A stretch of 64,000 bases of DNA from JAPOUP01 sp026708635 (lineage in GTDB: Bacteria; Pseudomonadota; Alphaproteobacteria; Rhodobacterales; Rhodobacteraceae). Location of the stretch: positions 3,782,001 to 3,846,000 of the forward strand of contig OZ241336.1 of NCBI GenBank assembly GCA_965200115.1, written 5' to 3'. Position 1 is the stretch's first letter, and each line of letters opens with the position of its first letter. Position numbers and translations under genes: made by a program. The notes beneath the pieces are model-generated. The model was not told the DNA's origin. It was given only the letters and a program-made list of their open reading frames with translations, and ran no database searches. Of the stretch, positions 18,042 to 27,147 are shown piece after piece.

Positions 18042-18604
18042 TCGTGGCCGAGCGCCCGCGCGGGCGTGTCGCCGTCGAGCCGTTCGCGGGGCCGGTCGAA
18101 CCAGCGCCGGACCCCGATGTCATTGTACGCGCCGCCAAGATCCCCGACGATGAAGGCTAGAAAGTGGAGCCGGGCGGCGATCGCGTCCGGGGTGGAGCGA
18201 CTGCCGGAAATGTAGCGCCGCATACTGGACAGGGAGACACCGAGGAGGCGGGTCAACAGTTCCATTCCCAGAATGGCCTGCAAGGTGCGCCATTCGTGCG
18301 CGGGGGCCGGGGACTGGTCGAGGGCCTCGTTGATCTTCTTCAGGAGCGTGGAAAGCAGGGCGGCGTCGGAGCGAGACATCCGCTGAAGTTCCGCGAGGAA
18401 GCCGCGGCCGATACCGGCTTCGGCCATGCCCGTTTCGAGTCCCTGAATCGCAGTATGGTCCAGGCAGGTGACGGGGCTCGGAAGCAGGCCCATCGCGTCG
18501 GCGCGCGTCAGCGCCCCGATGGCCGCGGAGGCAAGCCTGGGATCGTCGAACGGGCTGCGAACGGATTGGATATGGAGATTCGTCATGTTCCGAATGTATG
18601 CCAC
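17966..18604 (-). CDS. Xre/MbcA/ParS-type antitoxin
   Basis: 212 residues, longer than many partners of RES toxins (120-160). The C-terminal part has the DUF2384 toxin-binding domain: GGAYNDIGVRRWFDRPRERLDGDTPARALGHEW, and before it a helical segment LTRLLGVSLSSMRRYISGSR that fits the Xre-like DNA-binding fold. The N-terminal 80 residues are not recognised. It precedes and overlaps the RES toxin gene, the normal order for such modules, and would both neutralise the toxin and repress the operon. A MAYIRNMTNL start at 18604 or the inner ATG at 18586 are both possible. Confidence 0.82.
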   Translation of the reverse strand: MAYIRNMTNLHIQSVRSPFDDPRLASAAIGALTRADAMGLLPSPVTCLDHTAIQGLETGMAEAGIGRGFLAELQRMSRSDAALLSTLLKKINEALDQSPAPAHEWRTLQAILGMELLTRLLGVSLSSMRRYISGSRSTPDAIAARLHFLAFIVGDLGGAYNDIGVRRWFDRPRERLDGDTPARALGHEWSPEDDGPRRVRDLARALMSSPAT

Positions 18605-18666
18605 GGCTGCGGCCGGGTCAATGTTGACTGGATTGGGCCAGTGAGGGTTGCGGTCGAGAGGCTTCC

Positions 18667-18865
18667 CTATGGCGTGGCATCCAGATCCTTGTCGATGCTG
18701 TCACCGATGCGGCCGGCTGAGACCCTCACGTTGTCCGGGGCGAGGTGGGCGCATCTGGCCGGCCATCTGCACCTGCGTGCGACCGAGCAGCTTTCCGATG
18801 GTCGGCATCCTTTCGCCCAGCGTCAGATCCCTGGAGGCGAAGTCGTGCCGCATGTTCCGTGACAC
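18667..18865 (-). pseudogene. Remnant of a phage-type tyrosine integrase, C-terminal end
   Basis: The minus strand reads RHDFASRDLTLGERMPTIGK then LLGRTQVQM, a close match to the C-terminal domain of tyrosine recombinases (LRHDFAS...LPMIGKLLGHTQVQ). After a one-base shift it continues ARCAHLAPDNVRVSAGRIGD and ends DKDLDATP-stop at 18667. Four faults are visible: the N-terminal two thirds are missing, the reading frame shifts inside the last helix region, the LGH histidine is arginine, and the catalytic tyrosine (ARYAHLA) is cysteine. It is therefore a relic. It lies just upstream of the toxin-antitoxin operon, which may have arrived with the lost element. Confidence 0.68.
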
Positions 18866-18942
18866 TCGGGCAACATTAACGCTTGACGCTCCAGACGCGG
18901 GGTAGGCCGAGCGTCCGCCCGGACTGCAGTTCCGGTCTCAAG

Positions 18943-19632
18943 TCAATAGGTGCGGATCAGTCCGACAAGCCGACCCTGAACATCGACCTGATCGCTACGG
19001 TATTCCTGATCGCCGTAATCAGGGTTCGCCGCCTCAAGGGTAATTTTGGAGCCGTTTCTGCGGAATCGCTTAAGCGTCGCCTCATGCCCGTCAACGAACG
19101 CCACGACAATGTCTCCATTGTCCGCGGTATTGGCTTCGCGGACCACCACGACATCGCCGTCGTTGATGCCCTCCGCGATCATTGAGTCTCCCCTGACCTC
19201 CAGCGCGTAATGGCGTGCGGCGCTCGACAGCATGACGGAAGGAACCGGTATGGTGTCGAGAACGTCGCTGACCGCCTCAATCGGAACGCCCGCTGCGATG
19301 CGGCCCATCATGGGTAGCTCCATTATGCCAACCGTACCTGATCGTTCCGCCGGTTTCCGGGCGTCGACCCTACCTCCGTCGATCACCCCCAGGGCCAATC
19401 CGGTATCTATCACCTTGGGCTGGGGATGCTTGATTAATTCGATTGCCCGAGCCCTGTTTCGCAGCCTCCTGATGAAACCGCGTTCTTCAAGCGCGGCGAG
19501 ATGCCTGTGGATGCCGGATTTGGACCGAAGACCAACCGCGTCCTTCATCTCGTCGAATGTTGGAGGAATCCCGTCACGGGCTATTCCATCGCGGATTGCA
19601 TCGAGCAGATCCCTTTGCTTCCTCGTCAGCAT
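18943..19632 (-). CDS. lexA: LexA repressor
   Basis: 229 residues. The N-terminal winged helix is intact (MLTRKQRDLLDAI, GIPPTFDEM, SKSGIHRHLAALEERGFI). The self-cleavage site is Ala114-Gly115 (GRIAAGVPIEA); the catalytic serine is Ser150 in RGDSMI and the lysine is Lys188 in EATLKRF. LexA represses SOS genes until RecA filaments trigger cleavage. The start at 19632 has AGAGGT upstream, and a GTTC-N7-GTTC box 44 bases further up indicates autoregulation. Its other visible target is the imuA operon. In Rhizobiales lexA directly follows moeA; here a sugar-transport cluster lies between them. Confidence 0.97.
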   Translation of the reverse strand: MLTRKQRDLLDAIRDGIARDGIPPTFDEMKDAVGLRSKSGIHRHLAALEERGFIRRLRNRARAIELIKHPQPKVIDTGLALGVIDGGRVDARKPAERSGTVGIMELPMMGRIAAGVPIEAVSDVLDTIPVPSVMLSSAARHYALEVRGDSMIAEGINDGDVVVVREANTADNGDIVVAFVDGHEATLKRFRRNGSKITLEAANPDYGDQEYRSDQVDVQGRLVGLIRTY

Positions 19633-19675
19633 GTCATTGACCTCTCGTAAACAAAATTGGTCCGGGTCCGATTAT

Positions 19676-19690
19676 GTTCTACACATGTTC
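19676..19690. promoter_or_regulatory. LexA box GTTC-N7-GTTC upstream of lexA
   Basis: GTTC TACACAT GTTC, centred about 50 bases upstream of the lexA start codon. It matches the alphaproteobacterial direct-repeat LexA site and the mirrored copy in front of imuA, pointing to negative autoregulation. Confidence 0.85.
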
Positions 19691-20630
19691 CACCCATGAT
19701 TCAAGACATTGAAGGCGTATCTCTGCCGGGAGCCTGTATTCCAGCCTCGGCGCAAACGCGTTCCGGCTTAGGCAGTGGACCTCCGCCGTGGAGCGGATTC
19801 CGTCCTCACGCTCGTTCCCGGTGCCGCCGAGGCTCCGTTCGTACGATTCTCTCTGTCCTCCGGGCCCTCATGCCCGGGGTGCCGGATTTGCCCGCCGTCC
19901 GTCCTTGGGGGTCCCCCAGTAAAGGGAAGGAAGGGCGGGAAGTCGCCGAAGTCCGCAACTGGCCGGTCAGGAACGGTATTATTTGGGGAGCCGTTCCGGC
20001 ATGCCGTGGGCACACGCCAACATGCTTGGCGGGCGCCACTTTCCGGCGGGAAACTCCGTAGCCATCCCGAAACCGTCTCGAAAACCGGTTGTCCGAAACC
20101 GCCCTAGTTTCGGGAAGCGAGGAGTCCGAGAATGTCCCGCGCGGGAACGGGCCAATTCTGGAAAGCCTTTGCGGTTTGATGTATCCATTTGCAGTCAAGC
20201 CTACCTATGGGGTTTACTCCGGCACATGGAATCCGCCGCGTGTCCCCGGTTCCGCCACGCTGTCCGTATTCCTTCTTTCCGTGGCCGGCGCTTCACCTAC
20301 GCCGTCCCCAGCGAACGGACCCATTTTGCCCCCTTGGACGTCCAATCCGGAAAAGGACCGTGATAAGCCGTCCGTGGTCGCCCGACAGGCGGGAAACCGG
20401 ACGCGCGTCAACGCAATTCCGGAGAAAAGCCAGGGTATAGGTGAGTCGGTCGGGGCGCGGTGTCGACAGCGGGAACCGCGGCCGGCGATTGATGTGGGCC
20501 GTGCGACGCGGATAGTCGCGGAAAATGGAGCCGAAATCGGCCGATGGCCACCATACCGCCCTAAATTCCATTCCGGGGTACGGAAAGGTCAGTGTGCCGA
20601 CAGTCAGCCCGGGAGCGTTTTCAGGTGGAC
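19691..20630. other. Gene-poor region between lexA and the CBU_0592-like gene
   Basis: About 940 bases without a supported gene. Frames on both strands are long only because stop codons are rare in GC-rich DNA; their products are rich in Arg, Pro, Ser and Gly and lack ribosome binding sites or family motifs. No structural RNA was recognised either. Confidence 0.5.
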
Positions 20631-20870
20631 ATGACACTTATCGACTGGTTGGGCGTTTTGGGTTCGCTGATAATCGCGGGTGCCTATCTCGCGGTCTCGC
20701 GAGGTTGGATGGCGGGGGAGCGTCCCGGTTTCAATCTCCTGAATCTCACCGGCGCGGCGTTCATTCTGATATCTCTATACTGGCGTCCCAACGTTGGCGC
20801 GATTCTCGTGGAGGCGCTATGGATTATGATCGCTTTACAGGCGCTTGCCCGATATTTCCTGAGGCGCTGA
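20631..20870 (+). CDS. Small CBU_0592-like membrane protein
   Basis: 79 residues from the ATG at 20631, preceded by CAGGTGG. The sequence has three hydrophobic stretches: LIDWLGVLGSLIIAGAYLAV, FNLLNLTGAAFILISLYW and AILVEALWIMIALQALARYF. The pattern LIxxGYxxV...NLxGAxxLxxS...N...VEAxWIxIAxxAL is that of the CBU_0592-type inner-membrane family, whose function is unknown. It stands alone on the plus strand between two gene-poor stretches. Confidence 0.75.
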   Translation: MTLIDWLGVLGSLIIAGAYLAVSRGWMAGERPGFNLLNLTGAAFILISLYWRPNVGAILVEALWIMIALQALARYFLRR

Positions 20871-21068
20871 AACCGTGGTAACAGGCTGATGGCGGGGTCG
20901 GGCGCGAGTCCGTCCGGTATGATCTGAACTCTATGCCAGCGAAGTCGTTCACTGACGTCGCGGCAGGCGTCCGTTCCCCGGGCAACAATGCTGGCCCCGC
21001 GGGGACGGGGGGACTTGCGGGGTTTCCGCGATCCATCATACCGTGATAATGACCGGCCGTTCGGGACG

Positions 21069-21779
21069 CTACTTCCGCGCGGCTTCATACGCGGCCCATG
21101 CTATTTCGAGCTTTTCGATACTGAAGTCCACCGCTTGGGCCGGGCCAAGGACAATCGCCTCCCTGGAAACAACGGAGTTCATGGCCCCTTCCAGCTCGGG
21201 GATGACCTCGGCGGGAATGACAAGCGCTCCATGACGGTCGGCGTGAATCAATTCTCCAGGCTCCACATGCATTCCCATAACGTCAACGGGAATGCCTGTT
21301 TCAACGACATGGACGAAGCCATGGCTGACACCGATGGAGCCGGCCAGGACCGGAAAACCCGGATCAATGGCGTCGAGATCACGCATCACGCCGTTTGTCA
21401 CCGCACCCAGCATTCCCAGACCTTTGTGGACCGCTACGTTGACCTCTCCCCACCAGGCACCGATGGCGCTCGGAAAGTCCACGTCCTCAATCACCGCGAC
21501 GGCGGGAACGGTCCCGGTGGCCATGTAACGGTAGTATGATCGACGCCTGTCGCTAAGCGTGGCGGCGGATTCCTTAGCGGGTGCCGCACCGGAGATCATG
21601 GCCGTGCGGGCGAAGCCCACGATTGCCGGCGCACCTGGTCTGGAATGCTGCATGGTGCCGACGGTAAAGCGGTTGAAGCCACGCCGTCCCTGCGCGACCT
21701 CGATGGCGTTGCAGACGGTAGGTGTATCGATCTCTTTCAGGAGCGCGAGAAGACTTTCGGCCACTACCAGTTCAGCCAT
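21069..21779 (-). CDS. RraA-family protein (possible HMG aldolase-like enzyme)
   Basis: 236 residues of the RraA/MenG-like fold. Typical elements are DTPTVCNAIE near residue 20, VIEDVDFPSAIGAWWGEVNVAVHKGLGMLGAVTNGVMRD in the middle with the conserved G-x-x-G-x-V-T-x-G-x-x-R-D metal/substrate site, and HADRHGALVIP near the end. The family includes aldolases for 4-hydroxy-4-methyl-2-oxoglutarate and regulators of RNase E; the D-x-x-R-D site here favours an aldolase or oxaloacetate decarboxylase-like activity. Its start overlaps the end of the hydrolase gene by 16 bases, and both follow a sugar ABC transporter on the same strand, so a catabolic role is likely. Confidence 0.85.
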   Translation of the reverse strand: MAELVVAESLLALLKEIDTPTVCNAIEVAQGRRGFNRFTVGTMQHSRPGAPAIVGFARTAMISGAAPAKESAATLSDRRRSYYRYMATGTVPAVAVIEDVDFPSAIGAWWGEVNVAVHKGLGMLGAVTNGVMRDLDAIDPGFPVLAGSIGVSHGFVHVVETGIPVDVMGMHVEPGELIHADRHGALVIPAEVIPELEGAMNSVVSREAIVLGPAQAVDFSIEKLEIAWAAYEAARK

Positions 21780-22462
21780 CCGGATATTACCTCGTTGGTG
21801 CGTTGCGGTTGTTCGAGAACCGGGAGATGCCCCGCTCCCTCGATTATCTCAAGACGGGAGCCCGGAACCAGATCCCGCATAAGTTCGTGTCGGGAAACCG
21901 GACAGAGTCGATCCTCTCGGCCGCACATAATCAATGTCGGAACGCGGATCCCGTGCAGCACCTGCCGCCGGTCAGGCCTGTTGCGCAGTGCCAGGGATTG
22001 GGAGATGAATGTTTCGGGGCCGAGATCGAGTGCCATCCGCATGCATAGATCGAGGATCATGCGCATATCCGGGCCATCGGCCAGATAGTTTGGCTTCATC
22101 TCGTAGCTCATCACCTCCTCCAGCCCGCCTTTCCGCACCCTCTCGATCTGCGGGAATCTTCGTGCCCGAAGTTCGGGGCTCTCATCGCACGGATTCGTGT
22201 CAAGCAGGGCGAGGCGCTCGACACGTTCCGGTGCCTGGGCCATGATTTCCATCGCTATGATGCCGCCCATGGACAATCCGGCCAATGCAAACATTTCAGG
22301 CGCATTGACCAGAATCCTCCGTGCCAGACCCTCGGTCGTATCCGCGCCGCGTAACACTGGAAGATGGAGGGTTCGGTTACCACCGAACGCGGCGATCTGC
22401 GGCGTGTAGACCCTCGCGTCACACATCATCCCGGGCAGGAGCATGAGCGACGGTGAATTCAT
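21764..22462 (-). CDS. Alpha/beta-fold hydrolase
   Basis: 232 residues from the ATG at 22462 (MNSPSLMLLPGMMCDARVY); a longer frame upstream looks non-coding. The nucleophile elbow is GLSMG (about residue 70), the oxyanion strand LLPGMMCD is at the N-terminus, and the catalytic Asp and His fall in CGREDRLCP and EGAGHLPVLEQP. It is a single-domain hydrolase of the type used for esters, lactones or C-C bonds. It sits between a CUT1 sugar transporter operon and the RraA-like gene, overlapping the latter. The substrate cannot be told from the sequence. Confidence 0.88.
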   Translation of the reverse strand: MNSPSLMLLPGMMCDARVYTPQIAAFGGNRTLHLPVLRGADTTEGLARRILVNAPEMFALAGLSMGGIIAMEIMAQAPERVERLALLDTNPCDESPELRARRFPQIERVRKGGLEEVMSYEMKPNYLADGPDMRMILDLCMRMALDLGPETFISQSLALRNRPDRRQVLHGIRVPTLIMCGREDRLCPVSRHELMRDLVPGSRLEIIEGAGHLPVLEQPQRTNEVISGWLNW

Positions 22463-22635
22463 CGGACGGACATTGACCAATTGGCATGGATCGTGCGCCG
22501 GAGCCCGGCTTCGCCGACAACGGCACCTTCGGATGGAGCGCCGATTCCGGTCGTGACCGCACATGCTTCGTCTGTCAGTGGAATCAGTGCATTGGACGCG
22601 CTTTCCATGAATGTCCGTCGCGGAAACATTGACTT

Positions 22636-23694
22636 TCAACCGCGTAATCGGGAACCGCTTCGCGGATCGAAAAAATACAGGTGTTCCGGATTTAACGTGA
22701 TGCTTACGACATCATTCTGGTCCTTTCGTAAATGCCGGTCACCGCGGGCGATGATGCGCTGAGAGTCCCATTGCGCGGTCAGCAGTGTGCTGTCGCCGGT
22801 ATTCTCGAAAGCGTAGATCGGGACGTCGATCCGGCCCTCTCCAGGCTCGGAAATCCGGATGTCATCGGCTCTCACTCCAAGAATCACCGCGTCTCGGTCA
22901 TTGACGGCGACTTGTGTCAATCGGGTTCCGCCGTCCGCGACGAACTCTCCTCCGTGGATCGAGCCCGCGACCAGATTCATCGCGGGCGAGCCGATGAAAC
23001 CGGCCACGAACAGATTGGCCGGATCGTTGTAGATTTCGTCCGGTGTCCCGAGCTGTTGGATGATACCGTCGCGCATCACCGCGACCCGGTCGGCCAACGT
23101 CATCGCCTCGATCTGGTCGTGGGTGACGTAAACGGTGGTGGTCGCAAGCTCGCGGCTTAGATGTTTGAGTTCGGCCCGCATAGTGACCCGTAGCTTCGCG
23201 TCCAGGTTCGAGAGGGGCTCGTCCATCAGGAACACCTTCGGTGTCCTGACAATGGCACGGGCAAGCGCGACACGCTGCCGCTGGCCGCCCGAAAGCGCCC
23301 TGGGTCTTCGGTCCAGTAAGTCCGTCAGTTCGACTTTACGGGCCGCATCCTCAACCCGGGGGCGAATCTGGTCCGCCGGGACCTGACGTACCCTTAGTGG
23401 GTAGGCGATGTTTTCGAAAATCGACATATGTGGATAGAGACCGTAGTTCTGGAAAACCATCGCCACATCACGGTCCTTGGGCAGGTCATGGTTGACCATG
23501 CGGTCGCCTATCCAAATCTCGCCCGCGGTCGGCTCCTCCAGCCCGGCGATCATTCGCATTGTGGTCGTCTTGCCGCAGCCCGAGGGACCCAGAAGGACCA
23601 GAAACTCGCGGTCCCTGATGTGCAGCGACTGGTCATCGACGCCGACGACATCTCCCCATCGCTTCGTGAGATTCCGGAGAGTTATTTCCGCCAT
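22636..23694 (-). CDS. CUT1 sugar ABC transporter ATP-binding protein (UgpC/MalK type)
   Basis: 352 residues. Walker A is GPSGCGKTT near 37, the signature is LSGGQRQRVALARA near 134 and Walker B is VFLMDEPLSNLD near 155; the C-terminal TOBE regulatory domain is present and ends YFFDPRSGSRL. It would power uptake through the two permeases encoded just upstream. The start overlaps the end of the permease gene by one base. The order solute-binding protein, permease, permease, ATPase on one strand makes a complete importer. Confidence 0.95.
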   Translation of the reverse strand: MAEITLRNLTKRWGDVVGVDDQSLHIRDREFLVLLGPSGCGKTTTMRMIAGLEEPTAGEIWIGDRMVNHDLPKDRDVAMVFQNYGLYPHMSIFENIAYPLRVRQVPADQIRPRVEDAARKVELTDLLDRRPRALSGGQRQRVALARAIVRTPKVFLMDEPLSNLDAKLRVTMRAELKHLSRELATTTVYVTHDQIEAMTLADRVAVMRDGIIQQLGTPDEIYNDPANLFVAGFIGSPAMNLVAGSIHGGEFVADGGTRLTQVAVNDRDAVILGVRADDIRISEPGEGRIDVPIYAFENTGDSTLLTAQWDSQRIIARGDRHLRKDQNDVVSITLNPEHLYFFDPRSGSRLRG

Positions 23695-24521
23695 CAGCGA
23701 ACCGCGCCCATTGTCATGCCCTGCACGAAGTATTTTCGGATGACCAACGCCAGGATAAACATCGGAACCATGATAATGATGCCTGCAGCGCTTAGCAGGT
23801 TCCAGAGATCTCCCTCCTCGGCTTTGAAGAGCGCGAGGCCAATCGGTAAGGTGACCGCGTGTTTGTTAGTCAGGATCAACGCGAAGAGGAACTCGTTCCA
23901 TGCGATGATGAAGCAGAATATTCCCGCGGTCAGTATACCCGGTGCCGCCATCGGCAATACGATGTTGCGTATCACCTGGAGACGCGACGAGCCGTCCACC
24001 ATTGCCGCCTCTTCCGTATCCATCGGAATGCCGTCGATGAATCCCTTTATCATCCAGATCGCGAACGGCATGACTATGGCAAGGTTGACCAGAACCAATC
24101 CGACCCGTGTATCCAGAAATCCAAGATCCCGGAACATCACGAAAAATGGCAGGACAATGACAACTGCGGGAACGAACTGGGTGGCCAGAATGGCCACCAG
24201 CATCGCGGTTTCACCCCTGAGGCGGAACCTGCTGAAAGAGTAGGCCGCCATCGTCGCGACGGGAATCGCCAGTAGAACCGTGACGAGAGCGACGACCGTG
24301 GAGTTGAGCAGCTTTACGCCCAGAAAGAACGGGGCTTCGAATACCGTGCCGAAATTTCCAAGGGTGGGCGTGAAGAACAGTTTCAGTTGGTATACATCGA
24401 CATGGGTCTTGAACGCCGCGAGGAATATCCAGGCGATCGGTACCAGCATCACGAACGCCGCAAAAAGGATCAGGACGATTCGCACAAGGGATCCGATCCG
24501 GGATTTCCGTCCGGCGCTCAT
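23694..24521 (-). CDS. CUT1 sugar ABC transporter permease (MalG type)
   Basis: 275 residues with six hydrophobic helices. The EAA loop that contacts the ATPase reads EEAAMVDGSSRLQVIRNIVLPMAAPGI. The C-terminal QGMTMGAVR ending is typical of MalG-like subunits. It overlaps the other permease by four bases and the ATPase by one, so the subunits are translationally coupled. The substrate is set by the binding protein and is unknown. Confidence 0.94.
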   Translation of the reverse strand: MSAGRKSRIGSLVRIVLILFAAFVMLVPIAWIFLAAFKTHVDVYQLKLFFTPTLGNFGTVFEAPFFLGVKLLNSTVVALVTVLLAIPVATMAAYSFSRFRLRGETAMLVAILATQFVPAVVIVLPFFVMFRDLGFLDTRVGLVLVNLAIVMPFAIWMIKGFIDGIPMDTEEAAMVDGSSRLQVIRNIVLPMAAPGILTAGIFCFIIAWNEFLFALILTNKHAVTLPIGLALFKAEEGDLWNLLSAAGIIIMVPMFILALVIRKYFVQGMTMGAVR

Positions 24522-25399
24522 GGATCACGGTCCTTTCGGAACACGAGTCTGGCATAGGCGTAGGTAAGGAAGACCATCGGAATCACCATGAGCCAGGCGA
24601 CGGAAGCCGCGAAGCCGACCTGACCGTATTTCATGCCATTGAAATATATGTAGTGCGACAGTGTTTGGGTCGCGGTACCCGGGCCACCGTTCGTCAACAT
24701 GAAAATCTGGTCGAAGGTCTTCAGCGAGAAAATCGATTTCAGGATGACCGCGACCGCGAGCACCGGTGCGAGCTGCGGCAGCGTCACGTCACGGAAAACT
24801 CGCCAGGGGCCGGCGCCGTCGACCTCGGCGGCTTCCAGTGTCTCCCGCGGTACGCTCACCAGACCGCCTATGAGGACGAGCGTGAGAAAAGGGATCCAGC
24901 CCCAGACGTCCGCCATGACGCATACGGCGAAGGCTAGAATAGGGTCGGCCAGCCAACTCACCTGAGCCAATGGTGGGATTAGGGCCCCGAAGAACGCGTC
25001 GAAAAGGCCGAATTCCGGGTTGAACATGAACCGGAACGAAACGCCGATAAGGGCGGGGCTCATGGCGAACGGCAGGATCAGCAGCGTCTGAACGCCTGAC
25101 CGCAGCCGTCCACCGGGCGCGAGCAGTATCGCCAGTCCAAGTGCTAGAAACGTTGTGAGGCCGACGGTCAGGAGTGTGTAGATCCCCGTTACCCACACGG
25201 AGTTCCAGAACGCCGGCTCTTCCAGAAGGGCCCAGACGTAATTATCCCATCCGAGATACTGCTTGAGGGAATCAGGACGGTTAAGGCGTCCTACAGTGAA
25301 CGAGAGCCTGGCCGACTCCGCGAGTGGCCAGATTGCGGTAACGAGGACCACCAGTACCGCCGGGGCGACCAGCACATATTTGAGGACGTTGTCTCGCAC
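24518..25399 (-). CDS. CUT1 sugar ABC transporter permease (MalF type)
   Basis: 293 residues, six membrane helices, starting MRDNVLKYVLVAPAVLVVLV. The EAA loop is LEAAEVDGAGPWRVFRDVTLPQLAPVL. It follows the solute-binding protein gene by 60 bases and overlaps the next permease by four. Length is normal, with no extra periplasmic domain, in contrast to the permease of the second system at 59.9 kb. Confidence 0.94.
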   Translation of the reverse strand: MRDNVLKYVLVAPAVLVVLVTAIWPLAESARLSFTVGRLNRPDSLKQYLGWDNYVWALLEEPAFWNSVWVTGIYTLLTVGLTTFLALGLAILLAPGGRLRSGVQTLLILPFAMSPALIGVSFRFMFNPEFGLFDAFFGALIPPLAQVSWLADPILAFAVCVMADVWGWIPFLTLVLIGGLVSVPRETLEAAEVDGAGPWRVFRDVTLPQLAPVLAVAVILKSIFSLKTFDQIFMLTNGGPGTATQTLSHYIYFNGMKYGQVGFAASVAWLMVIPMVFLTYAYARLVFRKDRDP

Positions 25400-25459
25400 C
25401 TGGGAATGGTCGGGGGAGGAAGGGCAGGGCGGGTCGCAAGCCCGCCCCGCAATCGTTTT

Positions 25460-26782
25460 CTACTGGATTCGACCGGCGCGGCGCAGCACCTTTTCGGCGC
25501 GTTCGGCGGCATCCATCATCAGCTTCCGCGTTTCCCCGCCAGCCGCGGCCTCGGCGATCGCCGCCGAAAGGATGTCCCCAACCTCCGGCCACTCAGGGAT
25601 CTGGGGCATTATGTCGGATTCCCTCAGTGAGTTCCAGGCCGCGGCCTGGATTCCGTCGTTGGCGGCGTTCACTTCCGGATCGGTCAGGCTCGATATGTGC
25701 GTGACGACATTATTGACGATAGCCTTTCCACCGACTTCGCGCTCAATTGCGTTGGCCCTGTCCAGCTTGGGATTAGAAAGCCATTTGAGGAACTCCCAGG
25801 CGGCGTCCTTGTTCGCGGAATATTCCGAGATCGAGAAGGGCATGGAAATGGCGTAGGTTTTCACGGTGCCATTGTATGCGGGCATTCCGGTAAAGGCCAC
25901 CTGATCCTTTGTCAGTGTTGAGCTTTCCGGATTATGGAAGCCCGAATACGCCCACCACCAGACCGGGATCATGGCGGAGTTTCCCTGCATGAAAGACTGA
26001 CGCGCGTCCTGTTCGACGAAGGCTAGGGAATTCGGATTGGTGATCCGATGGACCGTATGGAGGGCGATGTAATCTTCCGTCGCCCGCAGCGCTTCTTCGG
26101 CCGTCCAGGCCGGTGTCCAGTCGTCATTGAATATATCGGCTCCGGCCGCCCAGAGAAAATTGATCCATATGAACAGGTTCTGGCGGTTTCCATCATTGTT
26201 GTAGTAAAGTGCCAGCGGCGCGACATCGGGATGGGAGACCTTGAGTTCCTTGCCGATCTCGATGACTTCTTCCCAGCTACTCGGCGGCTCCGCGACCAGA
26301 TCCTTCCGGTAGAAAAGCAGCTGCGGGTGCGCACGGAGAGGAAATCCCAGCGTTTCGCCTTCGAATTGTGCGGATCGCGCGAAGGCAGCCGGATAGCGGT
26401 CCATCGAGATGCCGTCACGGGCCATGAGATCATCTATCCTCATCAGCCAGTGCGCGTTTGGCGGCCCCCAACTATCCAGGTAGTTGACCACGTCAAACGT
26501 ACCGTTCGCCGCGATGCCTTCGGCATTGATTTTTTCCTGCAAAGATCCGAACGGGATGAAGGTCCACTCTGTCTCAATGCCGGTCAGTTCCGTGAACTCG
26601 CCGTCACGGAGCATCAGCCCGTCGAACTGCGGCGTGACAACGCTGAGGATGTTCAGCTTAGTTCCAGCATAGGGTTTGCCGGGCAGTAAGTTGTAGGGGA
26701 TGTCCTCCGCCGAGATTATGGCCGGTGTAGCGAGCACGCTAGCGGCCGTCAGTGCCGCCGTAATCAAAGTACGTCTTTTCAT
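25460..26782 (-). CDS. Extracellular solute-binding protein, family 1 (sugar ABC transporter)
   Basis: 440 residues from the ATG at 26782, which has GGGAGGA ten bases upstream; a longer frame to 27079 has no such support. The signal peptide is MKRRTLITAALTAASVLATP with cleavage near IISAED. The mature protein has the family-1 fold (GIETEWTFIPFGSLQEK, VVNYLDSWGPPNAHWL, SWEEVIEIGKELK, SAMIPVWWWAYSG). It delivers substrate to the two permeases encoded downstream. Nearby genes for an alpha/beta hydrolase and an RraA-like protein suggest a sugar acid or related carbon source; that is inference. Confidence 0.93.
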   Translation of the reverse strand: MKRRTLITAALTAASVLATPAIISAEDIPYNLLPGKPYAGTKLNILSVVTPQFDGLMLRDGEFTELTGIETEWTFIPFGSLQEKINAEGIAANGTFDVVNYLDSWGPPNAHWLMRIDDLMARDGISMDRYPAAFARSAQFEGETLGFPLRAHPQLLFYRKDLVAEPPSSWEEVIEIGKELKVSHPDVAPLALYYNNDGNRQNLFIWINFLWAAGADIFNDDWTPAWTAEEALRATEDYIALHTVHRITNPNSLAFVEQDARQSFMQGNSAMIPVWWWAYSGFHNPESSTLTKDQVAFTGMPAYNGTVKTYAISMPFSISEYSANKDAAWEFLKWLSNPKLDRANAIEREVGGKAIVNNVVTHISSLTDPEVNAANDGIQAAAWNSLRESDIMPQIPEWPEVGDILSAAIAEAAAGGETRKLMMDAAERAEKVLRRAGRIQ

Positions 26783-27147
26783 TTGTGCGTCCTCCCGGAA
26801 AATTGCTTTACGGAAATAATCATATCCGCGCGTGAATGCGCATGCAAGATCTCCAGTTCCTCGAACGCAATCGTCTACCATGGTCCACTTTCCGCAATGT
26901 ATCGACTCTATTTCCGGGCCGGGCTTTGGAGCGTTGGCGTTGATCGGGTCCACGATCCACTCCAGATCACAAGCAACTCGCCGATCCCCTTTTCCAGCGG
27001 GCGGGCGATACCCGCAGTGTAGAGTCGATCCGGCGGAATTCGTAACGCGGCATTTGAGAGCGCGGCATCGCTTGCGCAACGACGCGACCTTCGAGAGATT
27101 GCGAACCTACATGCCCGCGCAACTGGGGAGCATAACGCGCCGCACGG
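26783..27147. other. Intergenic region between moeA and the sugar transporter operon
   Basis: 365 bases. It should contain the promoter of the solute-binding protein gene (minus strand) and the end of the trp-moa transcript. No gene, RNA or clear operator was recognised. Confidence 0.55.

Noticed and set aside
17199..18215. Plus-strand frames of 150-230 codons across the toxin-antitoxin region
   Set aside because: They are antisense to the RES and DUF2384 genes, whose conserved domains fix the minus strand as coding.
19691..20630. A comEC or gltX gene, sometimes found beside lexA in relatives
   Set aside because: No frame on either strand carries motifs of these proteins.
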